A DNA stretch of 64,000 nt, taken from the NCBI GenBank assembly GCA_964059195.1, contig CAXKWD010000007.1, forward strand, positions 56,271,620 through 56,335,619, in the 5' to 3' direction. This document shows positions 32,130 through 42,610 of the stretch, in pieces (position 1 is the stretch's first letter; each line of letters starts with the position of its first letter). A model generated the notes under the pieces. The model made no database searches. It was not told where the DNA came from and was given only the letters and a program-made list of their open reading frames with translations. Position numbers and translations under genes: made by a program. The stretch is from Ectobius pallidus (lineage: Eukaryota > Arthropoda > Insecta > Blattodea > Ectobiidae).

Positions 32130-32889
32130 GATTTTTGACCCTTATCCTTGTAATGGTTTGAGAGTCGCTGATTTTTGTGCTAAGTTACATACTTTGGTAG
32201 TGAGTATTGAAAAAGGAGAAAAAGAAGAAGCAGAATAAAAAAAAAAACGAAAAGGTAAATCCGAACCCAACTCCCGTCTCCACTGTTAATTTAAAAGCTA
32301 GTCGAGGGGCATGTAGGTACATAGCCTGTGTATCTATAATTTAGTTTGTGACTGGGCTGATATATAACAAAAAGAAAAGAGGAAGCGTATTGATGATGGC
32401 GCCCGTTAATAGAAATTTTCATCAATATTATCAAAACTGGGTAATTTGTTAAAAGAGAGAGAAAGTAGACTGAGAGTAGGAAATTTGCAATCACCCGGTG
32501 ACAAAGGTAGTCGTACTGAACGTTGGAATGTGGACTATGCAGGCAGTGTTATGATGACACGACAGGTGTATGAGTGACCTTGTTTTGTAGGAGTTCAGTA
32601 AACTTATATACTACGATTGAGAATAATCACATATTAGTCGTCACAGCTTTTGGCGAAGAATTTTGGCGAAGATTTAATCCAAGAAGTTAGGGAACTTTAT
32701 AGTATAAAGTAAGAATAGCCCGTCACAATTGTTACCAAATTTTATACAATATATAAACATAATAAGATATATATTAAACAAATAAATTTACAGTATTACA
32801 GATTGTTGTATTACATATACAACATTATGTTCACTGGAATAAAATTGTTGGGTGCCATTTGGGATAAAATTGCTGCTGTAGAACTTACT
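32130..32889. other. Retroelement-leader-like remnants between two Gypsy elements
   Basis: Right after the plus-strand 3' LTR comes TTTTTGACCCTTATCCTTG, a degenerate version of the primer-binding-site motif of that element. At the other side, the minus strand below 32890 reads AATTTTATCCCAAATGGCAC and CCAACA, resembling the leader of the minus-strand Gypsy at 38.8 kb (GAATTTGATTCCAAATGGCG). The middle, about 32200-32720, has TTTTGGCGAAGA twice (near 32648 and 32661) and nothing else recognisable. Confidence 0.45.
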
Positions 32890-33934
32890 TGCAGTCTCTG
32901 GACCCACAGGATGCTGTTGCTATGATGTCGTGGTGAGACGCCGTGATGTTCCAGTCCTTGGATCGTTACCTGTTATTCTTATTGCCCGGCTTAATATACT
33001 CTTTATCTCAGGGACAGCACGTTACAAGGAGAGCATTCGATTGAAAGTCTTTACAGTTGGGTGAGAGCGATATTTATTAACAATTGCAAACTTCCACGCG
33101 CAATTACAGTATAATTACAATATCCAGAACTATTAATTTATTCTCTTAAAGCGATGTGTTAAATCAATGCGCGGCTTCTTAGTGATTGCTAATATACTCA
33201 GACTCTACTGATATATTAAAATAATTACTCTCTCCGGACTTTAACTTTAACTAAGTACCCAGCGACCCTCGACTGGACTTATAAAAATTCCCGAGACTAC
33301 TACCGGGATATGGCCTCCTGGCCTCCAAAAACTTCGCGACCGAATCCTATGGAGCTCTCGGCTCTTCTCTCCTGTATCAAATTTCATCACCTACCAAGAA
33401 GCCTCGTATTGACGTCAGATACACAAATTAGTCCCTTATTCTCATTGGTTATTACCTGTTAATATCATTCCGCTAGTGCGGAAGAATATTGGTTATTAGA
33501 ACCACGCCAACACGGCTCACTGATGGTTTCCAGTTCCTGGAACCTTAAACACCCTATTGTTCATCTAGTGTCGAAGTGGAGCTGGTTTCTCCCCTTCACA
33601 CAATAAAATCGGCTGTTATCTGATATTCTTTTGTATAAGTTAAATTTTGAGCACAATACCAATACACAGAATTTGCTCGAGTGATTGACAGCCTGCCTTT
33701 GTCAACTCAGACTGTGTTATTATTACAGTTACTTGTACTTGCTTTATTCTAAAGTATTAATTTTCCAATTTCTTGCAACAAATTTGCTTCTAGTTCTCAA
33801 ACTCTTAATAATTATGGTTTATACTTATCTTTCCCAATGTTTAATTAATTCCTGTATAATATTAATAAAATGAAATGTTTTAATTAATTACTGAAAAACG
33901 TTATGGAATATGGCTAAAGGCATATTCCGCCTCA
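32890..33934 (-). repeat. 3' LTR of the deleted Gypsy element
   Basis: On the minus strand it runs from TGAGGCGGAATATGCC to GAGACTGCA, a TG...CA pair. It is nearly identical to 38850-39894. Beyond its end the minus strand continues into leader-like sequence instead of ordinary flank, suggesting that a second element body once followed it. Confidence 0.85.
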
Positions 33935-34806
33935 AATGCCTACCTGCGGGAGAGAGATTGCTTGTTTACAAGAATATCTCTATCGTAGGTATGCCCACGA
34001 ATTAAACAATGCCTCCAAAACTTTAAAGTGATATCTCCTTCTTATACATCACTCAAAATAAAATCGTAAAGTATAGAATACTAGTTAAACTTCTTAAATC
34101 ATTAATTTAAACTTCCCCTATTTGTTGTGTTGAAGATTTAACACTGATTTTCCCTGCAACTGATTGTAGGCCATTGCATTTTCATCTAGCTCTGCCCTTA
34201 GGCTAACATCTTATTACTAGTTATACACTCTTATTACTATTTACACAAATATATACAAGTTGGAACATTGTTCACCCAATGCCCTGTTTACCTTTCTTTT
34301 CATTCCATATGTAGGCCTATTTTGCCTTTCTAGGCCTACCACCTCAAATGCCATTCTTGTCACAATCGGGAATTTATTTACAATGATATATACACCTACA
34401 CGTACACATGACAGCAAAGGTTCGATGAGTCTGCTTTAAACTGATGGTCGTGGAATAAAAAAACAAAACACAACATAGAAAAAAATTAGCTTCGCAAAAG
34501 CACAACACACGCATAACACTGCACCATTTTTAATGATGTCGCTAACAAGGTTCGATCAGTCAAGCTTGAATTAGCGCACCACTCGACTTATGCTACAAGC
34601 ACGCCGCCAACACTATTTCTTTATCTATGACAAGAGAAAGGTTCACTGAGTCCAAGCTTTAACTCCGTCACAGATCGGACTTCATCTCACTGTTGCTTTT
34701 ACACTTTAACATATGACACTGACATTCTGTATACTGGTGGTTACTTAAACTATTGCTTAACTATTGTACAGTCCTAACGTAGGTTATTCCTGTTCATGGT
34801 GTGAAT
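33935..34806 (-). other. 3' untranslated region of the deleted Gypsy
   Basis: Between integrase end and 3' LTR. On the plus strand three diverged units of AAGGTTCGAT(G/C)AGTC followed by an AAGCTT-like stretch occur near 34417, 34548 and 34648, roughly 100-130 bp apart. GGCATTTGAGG occurs both next to the LTR start and again near 34350. No typical polypurine tract was recognised. Confidence 0.5.
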
Positions 34807-35195
34807 TTACTGGGTGGGTGATTCTTTATATGGTTTGAGTAGTTGTTTATGGTATCTGCCAAAAATTTTACCTGATTTTACATCTTGAATTTCATAAGTG
34901 TGGTCCCCAAATTTCTGAGTTATAAACCCTGGTCCTTTGAATAAAAGCTCGAGACGAGAATAACGTCCCCTTAATAATGAAGACAGCTTAGTGTCCCTAA
35001 TCAACACCTTATCGTTGATTTGAGGCGACCATTTATGCTTATAGCGTTTGGCCCTCTCCTTACGTTTGGCTGCACGTGTTTTGATACGCTCGAATGCGCG
35101 TTTGCACATTTCAACATTGAACTCTGGGTACTCTAAGATCTCGCTTGCCTCGTCAGTCCGTCTACCTATTATGTCTGAGTCGTGTATTTCAGTCT
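34807..35195 (-). pseudogene. Gypsy integrase C-terminal remnant
   Basis: The frame is open from about 35195 (QTEIHDSDIIGRRTDEA) through the Met at 35109 to the stop. It contains a Lys/Arg-rich helix (KTRAAKRKERAKRYKHK) and a GPY/F-type module (LLFKGPGFITQKFGDHTYEI) typical of the end of Gypsy integrases. The zinc finger and the DDE core are absent. This is the right side of the deletion that removed most of pol. Confidence 0.8.
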
Positions 35196-35223
35196 GTCAA
35201 AAAAATCGTCATAAATGTCCTGA

Positions 35224-35292
35224 GATTAATATTTTTTTTATTTATTTTATTTATTTATTCTATTTTTTTTCTTTATTTTATTTATTTATTCT
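35224..35292 (-). repeat. (TTTAT)n microsatellite at the pol deletion site
   Basis: An impure run of TTTAT/TTTATT on the plus strand lies between the protease remnant and the integrase remnant, where about 1 kb or more of pol should be. It could mark the repair scar or a filler insertion. Confidence 0.75.
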
Positions 35293-35299
35293 TGCGGCT

Positions 35300-36330
35300 C
35301 CTGGGGTGTGCCAATACTCTCTGATAAAATCTCCTCCTAATAATAACTTCCCTTTAAATTACTTCCCTTTAAAATCTCTACACTTGGCCTTTAAATCGTG
35401 ACATAATTCCACCTTATCGCGTAATATATCTAACATCTCTGTCCATTAACTCCCTGGCACGCGACACCGGCTCGAACGGGATCTTGGCCTAGATTCATTC
35501 TCAGAATCGCCGTAAATATGTCTCAGTGACACTATGTGGAGATTACACGCGTCACAGTCCAGTGACCCCTGTGTACAAATATGGCCTAATTCAGACTCAG
35601 CACTGTCATATGCACTGACCTCCACTAATTCTTGATCCCCTATACAAATGTGTTCCACAAAAAATAACTCGCCATCCATATCTTTTTCTATCTCCAATCT
35701 TTTATCTACAACCCCTGTGTCAGTGTAATCTATAAATGGGACTTTTATTTCAACATTATTAACCACTGCAAATAAAGCCTGTCGCTTGAAATCTATTACT
35801 GCGTTCCATTCTGAAAAAGCATCACATCCTAGGATAATATCTGTAGTTAAGCCATTAATTACAAGGAACATTATTTCTACCTAAAATCTCCCCATTTTAA
35901 CTAACAGTAAACATTGTTTTTTCACTCTCTCGCGTCGCTTGCCTACAGCGACTGAAAAAAATACAGCACATACTGGTAGTGACAAAATTCTAATTCCCAT
36001 TTGTTCCAACCTATAATAAAAATCTAGGCTACACACACTTGAACTTGAGCCACTATCTATTAATATATCACATTGCAAGCCGTATATATCTGCCTTAATT
36101 CTAGGTGGTTCAGCTATTACGTCACGTCCAGTCTGTGTCAAAGGAATTTTTGTCGTGTCAGTAATTTCCCTAAAGTCTTTCTGAGCTGTCATATAGTTGG
36201 TAGACCCATTTCTGTCAGTAGTATTCATACGACTGAGGCAATCGAGAATCTCAGGGTCCACGAGAATCCCGTGACTTAGTTTACCGACGGCTGGTTTCCG
36301 CCGTTGCCTTGTGGCGAAGCCGACCTACTC
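35300..36330 (-). pseudogene. Gypsy protease with an in-frame stop
   Basis: The minus strand reads a protease: LIDSGSSSSVCSLDFYYRL (active-site DSG) in 36261-35881 and IILGCDAFSEWNAVIDF in 35871-35446. The two parts are in the same frame, separated only by one TAG near 35881. Further coding-like sequence with stops runs to about 35300. The frame differs from that of Gag, so Pol would need a frameshift or other recoding. The TAG may be a mutation or, less likely, a readthrough site. Confidence 0.8.
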
Positions 36331-36364
36331 TTATCATTCGGCTGAAAACTCCGGGCCTCCGGAT

Positions 36365-38515
36365 TCATAATTCTGCCCCATTGTCATTGTCAGACCTGCC
36401 TGTAGCCTGATTGTTGCGATTATTATTGTTATTTCGCCAGTTACATTGTCTATTGTATGGCCGCCTATAGAAATTGGCTCTCCAATACCCGTTTCTATAT
36501 CCAATATTTCGCAGCCAATGCGGAGCATTTCTGTTATAGTTATTTCTATAGCCCTGATTGTTCCCATTTTTACTGTTACTAGGCCTATTATCGACCGTGA
36601 ACATGTTAATTTGCCTATTATTATTGTTATTTCCCCTTTGGAAATTAGGCCTATTCTGAAATCCCCTGTTATTTTGTCCGTTCTGTCCCCTGTTATACTG
36701 GAAACTATTCTGGCCTGATCTGCCCCCATTATTGCCATAGTAGGCCTGATTATTTTGGCTGGAGTGAGGCGCAGCCGGTGCCTCCTGCCCACGAGATGCA
36801 TAATTAGGCCTAAAACCTTGTGAATTATTAACTTGTTTGTTGCTGTTATTCCCTACATGAAAGCTATTGTTTTTGCCCCCATCCTGAGTGTAAGGTGAAG
36901 TCGCTGTAGCCTCAAATTTTGTGAGCAAGTCTACCATTTCCCCAAAATCCTTAGGCCTAGCCACGATCAAATTATTTCTTATATGGTCCTCATAATGGCT
37001 TGCAGCAATACTCAAGACCTCGGAATCTTTAAGAGGAGGGTCTAGCATTCTCCCTTTCTGTGCTATGCGTAAAAAATGATCAATCATCGTCACGCCCCCT
37101 TGTGGATTATATTTCCCCGTAGTAAGTTCGCTTCGAATTTTGTTTTTCTCATTGTCATTCCAGTAGCGATGCATGAAAAATTTCTTAAATGTGTCATAAT
37201 CTACCTGTTCCCCTAGTGTTAATTTTAGCCACTGAGATGACCTACCCTTCAGGCTTTTCTTCACCATTAACATTTTGAGTTCTGGATGAATTGACTTTAA
37301 TTTAAAGTAATTGTCGAGTTCAGTAAGATAGTACTGAGGATTCATATTTTCGTCCTCATTGAAAATTGGAAATGGGATCTCGTTTAACAAATGAACAGGA
37401 ATGCCCTGTACAGTTGCATTCACATTTTGAGTACTACCATTACTGCTAACATTATTACTAACATGCGTAGCGATACTGCTATGCCGGACTGGAGTTGACA
37501 TTCTTTCAAGTTCAATAGCATTTTCAGTTACAACCATGGTACTTGTAGAAGCTAAATTTACATTATTAACTCTATTCTCCTCCGGGATAACATTATCGCT
37601 GCTCGATGCGCCACTCATGCTGTTCTGGCAAATCGTTTCTATCTGTCTATCATTCTGTTCCAGTTCCCTAATTTTATTTTGAACTAAATCCATTTGTGAA
37701 GTTAAATTATCAACTCTGTCATTCACTGATTTACTGGAAGATTCTACCACTAACTTGACCTGATTCAAAGTTGCTTCTAGGCTATTCTGAACTGTAGTAT
37801 TCTGTTGAGTTAAAGTGTTCTGTATTTTCTCCTGTTCCCGCCTAAGCTCGGTTTGAACATTTGTTGTGATTTCAGTAAATTTAGTATTAACTTCTGTCTG
37901 CAATCCCCTCACAGTATCTTCAAAATTATTGACTTTGTCGTGCATGTTCTTAAAACCGTCTTCCATTTTCTGTTCTAAAGTCCCTATAAAACTTAGTTTG
38001 TTATTTACAGCTTTGAATTCTGCCTGAAAATTTTCTTTCATTTTCTGCTCTAAATTCCCCACAGAATTTAATTTGTTATTTACAGCTTTGAATTCTTCCT
38101 GAAAATTTTCTTTCATTTTCTGTTCTAAATTCCCCACAGAATTTAATTTCTCATTCATTTCTCCCACTGTTTTCAATTTGTCATCTACTGTCTGCATTTT
38201 CTGCTCTAAATTCCCTATAGAATTTAATTTTTCTTTAATCTCTGACATGAAGCTAAAGAGAGATTGTATATTCCCCGGGTCATTTAGAACTGCCTGGCTA
38301 CTATTGGATGTACTAGGCCTAATTTCGTCTACTTCCATGACCGTATCTGACTGATTTTCAGCCTGAACCTCATTTTCCTGATCACTAATTTGGTCGGAAG
38401 GACCCTCCAATAACACATCTTCATCAATATTTACAGTTGGTGGCTCTACATCGCCCTGAACCTCCATCTCCTGATTCTCCATACTGTCTCCAATAATTTT
38501 ATATCTTAGTTTCAT
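36365..38515 (-). CDS. Gypsy Gag protein, coiled-coil type, intact
   Basis: 716 residues from ATG at 38515. The N-terminal ~80 residues are acidic. A long heptad-rich coiled coil follows (residues ~85-300), including near-perfect tandem units of about 27 residues (KLNSVGNLEQKMKENFQ repeated three to four times). A retrotransposon capsid-like region is at ~375-545, with FPIFNEDENMNPQYYL and YDTFKKFFMHRYW. The tail is rich in Asn, Gly and Arg and has no CCHC knuckle. Gag would form the virus-like particle, with the basic tail plausibly binding RNA in place of a zinc knuckle (inference). The ORF is undamaged although the element's pol is deleted. Confidence 0.85.
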   Translation of the reverse strand: MKLRYKIIGDSMENQEMEVQGDVEPPTVNIDEDVLLEGPSDQISDQENEVQAENQSDTVMEVDEIRPSTSNSSQAVLNDPGNIQSLFSFMSEIKEKLNSIGNLEQKMQTVDDKLKTVGEMNEKLNSVGNLEQKMKENFQEEFKAVNNKLNSVGNLEQKMKENFQAEFKAVNNKLSFIGTLEQKMEDGFKNMHDKVNNFEDTVRGLQTEVNTKFTEITTNVQTELRREQEKIQNTLTQQNTTVQNSLEATLNQVKLVVESSSKSVNDRVDNLTSQMDLVQNKIRELEQNDRQIETICQNSMSGASSSDNVIPEENRVNNVNLASTSTMVVTENAIELERMSTPVRHSSIATHVSNNVSSNGSTQNVNATVQGIPVHLLNEIPFPIFNEDENMNPQYYLTELDNYFKLKSIHPELKMLMVKKSLKGRSSQWLKLTLGEQVDYDTFKKFFMHRYWNDNEKNKIRSELTTGKYNPQGGVTMIDHFLRIAQKGRMLDPPLKDSEVLSIAASHYEDHIRNNLIVARPKDFGEMVDLLTKFEATATSPYTQDGGKNNSFHVGNNSNKQVNNSQGFRPNYASRGQEAPAAPHSSQNNQAYYGNNGGRSGQNSFQYNRGQNGQNNRGFQNRPNFQRGNNNNNRQINMFTVDNRPSNSKNGNNQGYRNNYNRNAPHWLRNIGYRNGYWRANFYRRPYNRQCNWRNNNNNRNNQATGRSDNDNGAEL

Positions 38516-38849
38516 TGAGCTAATTTACACTTATTTTCCCTCTGCACAAAAATATACCCTGCTATGCTAACACATCTAGCTATAGTATGCATGTAAGAAA
38601 TACCCACAAAAACAAAATATATACACAGATATGGAATGTTTGTACTTTACAATTTTGGTGTGTTGATCGATGAGTTGACGGTCCGTGTGGCGGTGACTGA
38701 AGTCCCGCTCGCCGCTGTCTGCTGCCGCCGATCTCCGGTAGTGAAGTCCCTCGCTGCCTCCCGTGCTGTGTTTTCATTAATGTTCTATGCCATTAATGCT
38801 CGACACCCTCGAACGTTGGAAGCGCCATTTGGAATCAAATTCGCTTACT
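38516..38849 (-). promoter_or_regulatory. Leader and putative primer-binding site of the deleted Gypsy
   Basis: Downstream of the 5' LTR on the minus strand comes AGTAAGCGAATTTGATTCC and then AAATGGCGCTTCCAACG. TGGCGCTTCCAACG is the best primer-binding-site candidate, but it starts about 22 nt after the LTR end, farther than usual. The rest is non-coding up to the Gag start. Confidence 0.5.
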
Positions 38850-39894
38850 TGCAGTCTCTGGACCCACAGGATGCTGTTGCTATGATGTCGTGGTGAGACG
38901 CCGTGATGTTCCAGTCCTTGGATCGTTACCTGTTATTCTTATTGCCCGGCTTAATATACTCTTTATCTCAGGGACAGCACGTTACAAGGAGAGCATTCTA
39001 TTGAAAGTCTTTACAGTTGGGTGAGAGCGATATTTATTAACAATTGCAAACTTCCACGCGCAATTACAGTATAATTACAATATCCAGAACTATTAATTTA
39101 TTCTCTTAAAGCGATGTGTTAAATCAATGCGCGGCTTCTTAGTGATTGCTAATATACTCAGACTCTACTGATATATTAAAATAATTACTATCCCCGGACT
39201 TTAACTTTAACTAAGTACCCAGCGACCCTCGACTGGACTTATAAAAATTCCCGAGACTACTACCGGGATATGGCCTCCTGGCCTCCAAAAACTTCGCGAC
39301 CGAATCCTATGGAGCTCTCGGCTCTTCTCTCCTGTATCAAATTTCATCACCTACCAAGAAGCCTCGTATTGACGTCAGATACACAAATTAGTCCCTTATT
39401 CTCATTGGTTATTACCTGTTAATATCATTCCGCTAGTGCGGAAGAATATTGGTTATTAGAACCACGCCAACACGGCTCACTGATGGTTTCCAGTTCCTGG
39501 AACCTTAAACACCCTATTGTTCATCTAGTGTCGAAGTGGAGCTGGTTTCTCCCCTTCACACAATAAAATCGGCTGTTATCTGATGTTCTTTTGTATAAGT
39601 TAAATTTTGAGCACAATACCAATACACAGAATTTGCTCGAGTGATTGACAGCCTGCCTTTGTCTACTCAGACTGTGTTATTATTACAGTTACTTGTACTT
39701 GCTTTATTCTAAAGTATTAATTTTCCCATTTCTTGCAACAAATTTGCTTCTAGTTCTCAAACTCTTAATAATTATGGTTTATACTTATCTTTCCCAATGT
39801 TTAATTAATTCCTGTATAATATTAATAAAATGAAATGTTTTAATTAATTACTGTAAAACGTTATGGAATATGGCTAAAGGCATATTCCGCCTCA
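38850..39894 (-). repeat. 5' LTR of the deleted Gypsy element
   Basis: The same 1045-bp sequence as at 32890-33934, with few differences (for example GAGAGCATTCTATTG here versus GAGAGCATTCGATTG). It begins TGAGGCGGAATATGCC on the minus strand. GGAATATGCC and its near-inverse GGCATATTCC form a short hairpin at the LTR start. Confidence 0.85.
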
Positions 39895-40335
39895 TCACAA
39901 CACATAGAAAATATTTCCCTTGTTACTTAATATTACCAACTTAAACAATACTTTTATGTACATTTTTCATCATTAATGTTCAATCGATATTATCTATTAT
40001 GCACATCTAAATTATCTATAGCTAACTATTTATGTACATCATCTCGTCGTTCTCAGGGTTCGGTTTCGGATCATATTTGCATACTTCAACAATTCCATTT
40101 ATTCAATTTTCAACTTATTTCTCTTTACCTTATTAACTCTTCAGCTTAGAATCATTTATATACGATAATGTTTACTAATTTGGTATTCCTATAATCAATA
40201 AACCTTTCTATTCATTTTAACTTTATAATATCTAATCTTTTCTAGGCATAATACCTCTGTAGTTTATTTCTTGAATCCTATATTTTGTTTAAACAACTAT
40301 TTCTCTTACCAAAGCGAGTTATCCTTATTAAAAGT
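39895..40335 (-). other. Continuation of the older Gypsy pol, unrecognisable
   Basis: On the minus strand the RT start of the older element breaks off near 40336, and the following ~440 bp to the LTR show only stops and no motifs. Either it is heavily decayed or another sequence is inserted. Confidence 0.4.
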
Positions 40336-41670
40336 TCAACACAGTGGGTTAATGTACTTTGAAGTCGAAATTTCAATCACTCCAGAATCTAACATTTTCT
40401 GTATCGTCATGTCGACTTCCTTTTTCAACGCTATTGGAATTTGTCTGCTCTTGTATGTAAATTCATGTACTGGTCTAATATCGAATTGATGTTCATAAAT
40501 ATCACAAAGTCCTACGTTCTCTGAAAACACTTCTTTATTCTTAATTAGTACTGAAAACAACTTATCTCATTGATCATTATCCAAATTATACGCAGTTCTA
40601 CTTTTTCTTTTAGAATAATCATCGTCGGTTCCGCGCTAGGATCGGCTTCTTTCAATTCACTTACTGAGACATAACCTACTTCAACTTGCCCTACATTAAC
40701 ATCTGCATCAATTCTATTCTCATTATTCTCATATCTATCCGCGCAGTCTTCACAACTTAGTGTCATACACTTAAATATTTCGTCGTTATCTCTTATCTCA
40801 TCGTAGCAAGGGCCTATCTTCTTAATCACCATATCATTAACCTGAACATTCTCTACAATAAACGTCTCGTAAGGTATATCATTTTCCCCTAACTCGCTAG
40901 TGGCGTCTTTCCTACTCAGATCGTTGTCGAATGGTATACTTATTTTCTGCTCTGGCAAGTTCAGTAGGCTACTTTGTTATTTTCTTCAAAGCTTATTACA
41001 CTATTATACTCTGTGAGCACATCAACTCTAATAATTACGTCAGTAACTAATTTTTGGACTACTAAGAAAAATATTTCGAAATTTATGTTTCCAATAGTTA
41101 CATTTAGCATACATTGAAATTTTACTGATTGCTTAGCTCTCTTTATCCCTACCGTACATGCTACCCATAGTCCGAAAATAGGTATAGAAATTAATTTTAC
41201 TTTATTTTGAATAAGTCTGTTATATAAGGTTTCGCTGATCACACTGTTTGAACATCCTGTATCTACTAGTGCTGTTGTTTTAAAATCTCCTATACTTATT
41301 CTTATTCTTGGTGGATCCATAATAAACATCATTCCTATTCGTATCATTTTTCTGCCTATGTACTTTCTTACTTGAAAAATCTCTGCTTGCTTGAATACTA
41401 CATATGGGTTCTAATTGTTTACCTGAATTTGCTGAAGTTATGCCAATGCCATACGAACCCTCGAGATATTGGATTTCTAGTTTAACGGTTGTACATTATT
41501 TGCATTTTCCTGTACATGAGCTTCTTCTACAATAACATCATCAGAATCATTTACATTTCTTGTACTATTAAAAGATCTAGCTCTTGGGTTTAATTCATTC
41601 TGTGGACCTTCCACACTCTTTACATGCCATTTACCATTGTTAACTAACTGACCTGTCGGCGCAAGCTACC
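40336..41670 (-). pseudogene. Protease and RT start of an older Gypsy relative
   Basis: Minus strand. The frame 41347-40961 has the protease active site ALVDTGCSNSVISETLYNRL and a degraded LGxD block (VIIRVDVLTEYNSVISF). After frame breaks near 40960 and 40560 comes a Pol linker, and then VFSENVGLCDIYEHQFDI and LKKEVDMTIQKMLDSGVIEI, the usual entry into Gypsy RT. Upstream to about 41670 a Gag-like tail (HVKSVEGPQNELNPRARSF) is readable. The arrangement parallels the deleted Gypsy at 33-40 kb, but the protein is clearly diverged, so it is a separate family. Confidence 0.8.
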
Positions 41671-41689
41671 TGTTTTACTAGCATTTTTA

Positions 41690-42610
41690 TACTGTACATG
41701 TCTAGTTAATCTTTCTGTTCAAACTCTCCGCTAAATCTATTTGCATTGCTTCAGCAGTTTGTGGCGGATTACTAAAAATTCTTAGCGCTTGTTCTCCGGC
41801 TTCGCGCCACAGCAGGTGAGCTTTGAGAGGCCTCGTGTATATATTACAGCGTCAGTCCAAGTTAGTCAGCGTCTAGCATTCACATAAAGCAGTCGTGTGA
41901 ATCACTTCTCTTCAATTCGCGCCTTTTTCAAGACAATAGCCACTGTGGTTTTGCTCTTAAATCGCGAATAAGTACACAATACTTCAAGATACGAGTATTG
42001 TCGTGTGCGGGTAATTAATGTACACTAATTACAGTAGATTCATCATTTGCAACGGCTTCCAAGATCCGTCTTGAAGCTCGTATTAGTTCGATAGCATTGT
42101 GCAACCAAGCGTTCACATTGAATCAGCTATACAGTGTATTATTCTCAAGATATCAATATTAAATCATCCTAAACGGAATTCACCAATTATTCCGAGTGTT
42201 TTGATATAAGAATTATTACTGGCATAAATACAGAACATTTACTGCCACGTGGCCTAATTACGCGGCAAATATCAGACTTTGTTTATTGCAAGTGGCGCAA
42301 TCATATTTCAGCTTATTTGTTATTTAGTTCATCATTCAGTTAATTCAGTGCATTATTTAAACCTATATCGTGTGAAATAAAGTTCCATAGTTTTTGTTAC
42401 ATGTGAAAGGTTTGTTTCCAATTGCATCCGTGGATCCCTGTATCCAACAACCTCGATAGTCCACCTAGCTCTCCTCCTTTTATTATTATTGTTTTAAGCA
42501 ATAATTGGTCCTCAGCTACCAGAGATTCTTTTTAACATCCCTTCCTATCATTTTCCCTCTACGGCAGGGTTATATGCCGTTCTTGTCCCCAACATGACCT
42601 GACCTAACCT
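41690..42610. mobile_element. Probable ~0.9-kb insertion inside the older Gypsy Gag
   Basis: The Gag tail stops making sense near 42612 and resumes near 41670, so the sequence between is likely an insertion. On its minus strand near 41815-41705 it reads LWREAGEQALRIFSNPPQ, a phrase resembling Gag-type N-terminal sequence of other retroelements. The rest is non-coding, with a TATATATTACAGCGTCAGTC stretch (about 41848) that could be a TATA box and start site of an LTR, and GAAATAAAG near 42374. Termini and target duplication were not resolved. Confidence 0.45.

Larger units (their letters stand above)
32890..39894 (-). mobile_element. Internally deleted Gypsy element with intact Gag
   Basis: Two direct 1045-bp LTRs (38850-39894 as 5' LTR and 32890-33934 as 3' LTR) enclose, on the minus strand, Gag (38515-36365), a protease remnant (36261-35446) and only the C-terminal end of integrase (35195-34807). 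RT, RNase H and the integrase core are missing. I noticed about eight differences between the LTRs, under 1%, so the copy moved recently despite lacking Pol. It sits inside the pol of an older Gypsy relative (40-45 kb). No matching target duplication was found (right flank TCACA, left flank TTACT). Confidence 0.85.

Noticed and set aside
36446..36801. Open frames antisense to, or in another frame of, the Gypsy Gag tail
   Set aside because: Shadows of the Asn-rich Gag coding sequence.
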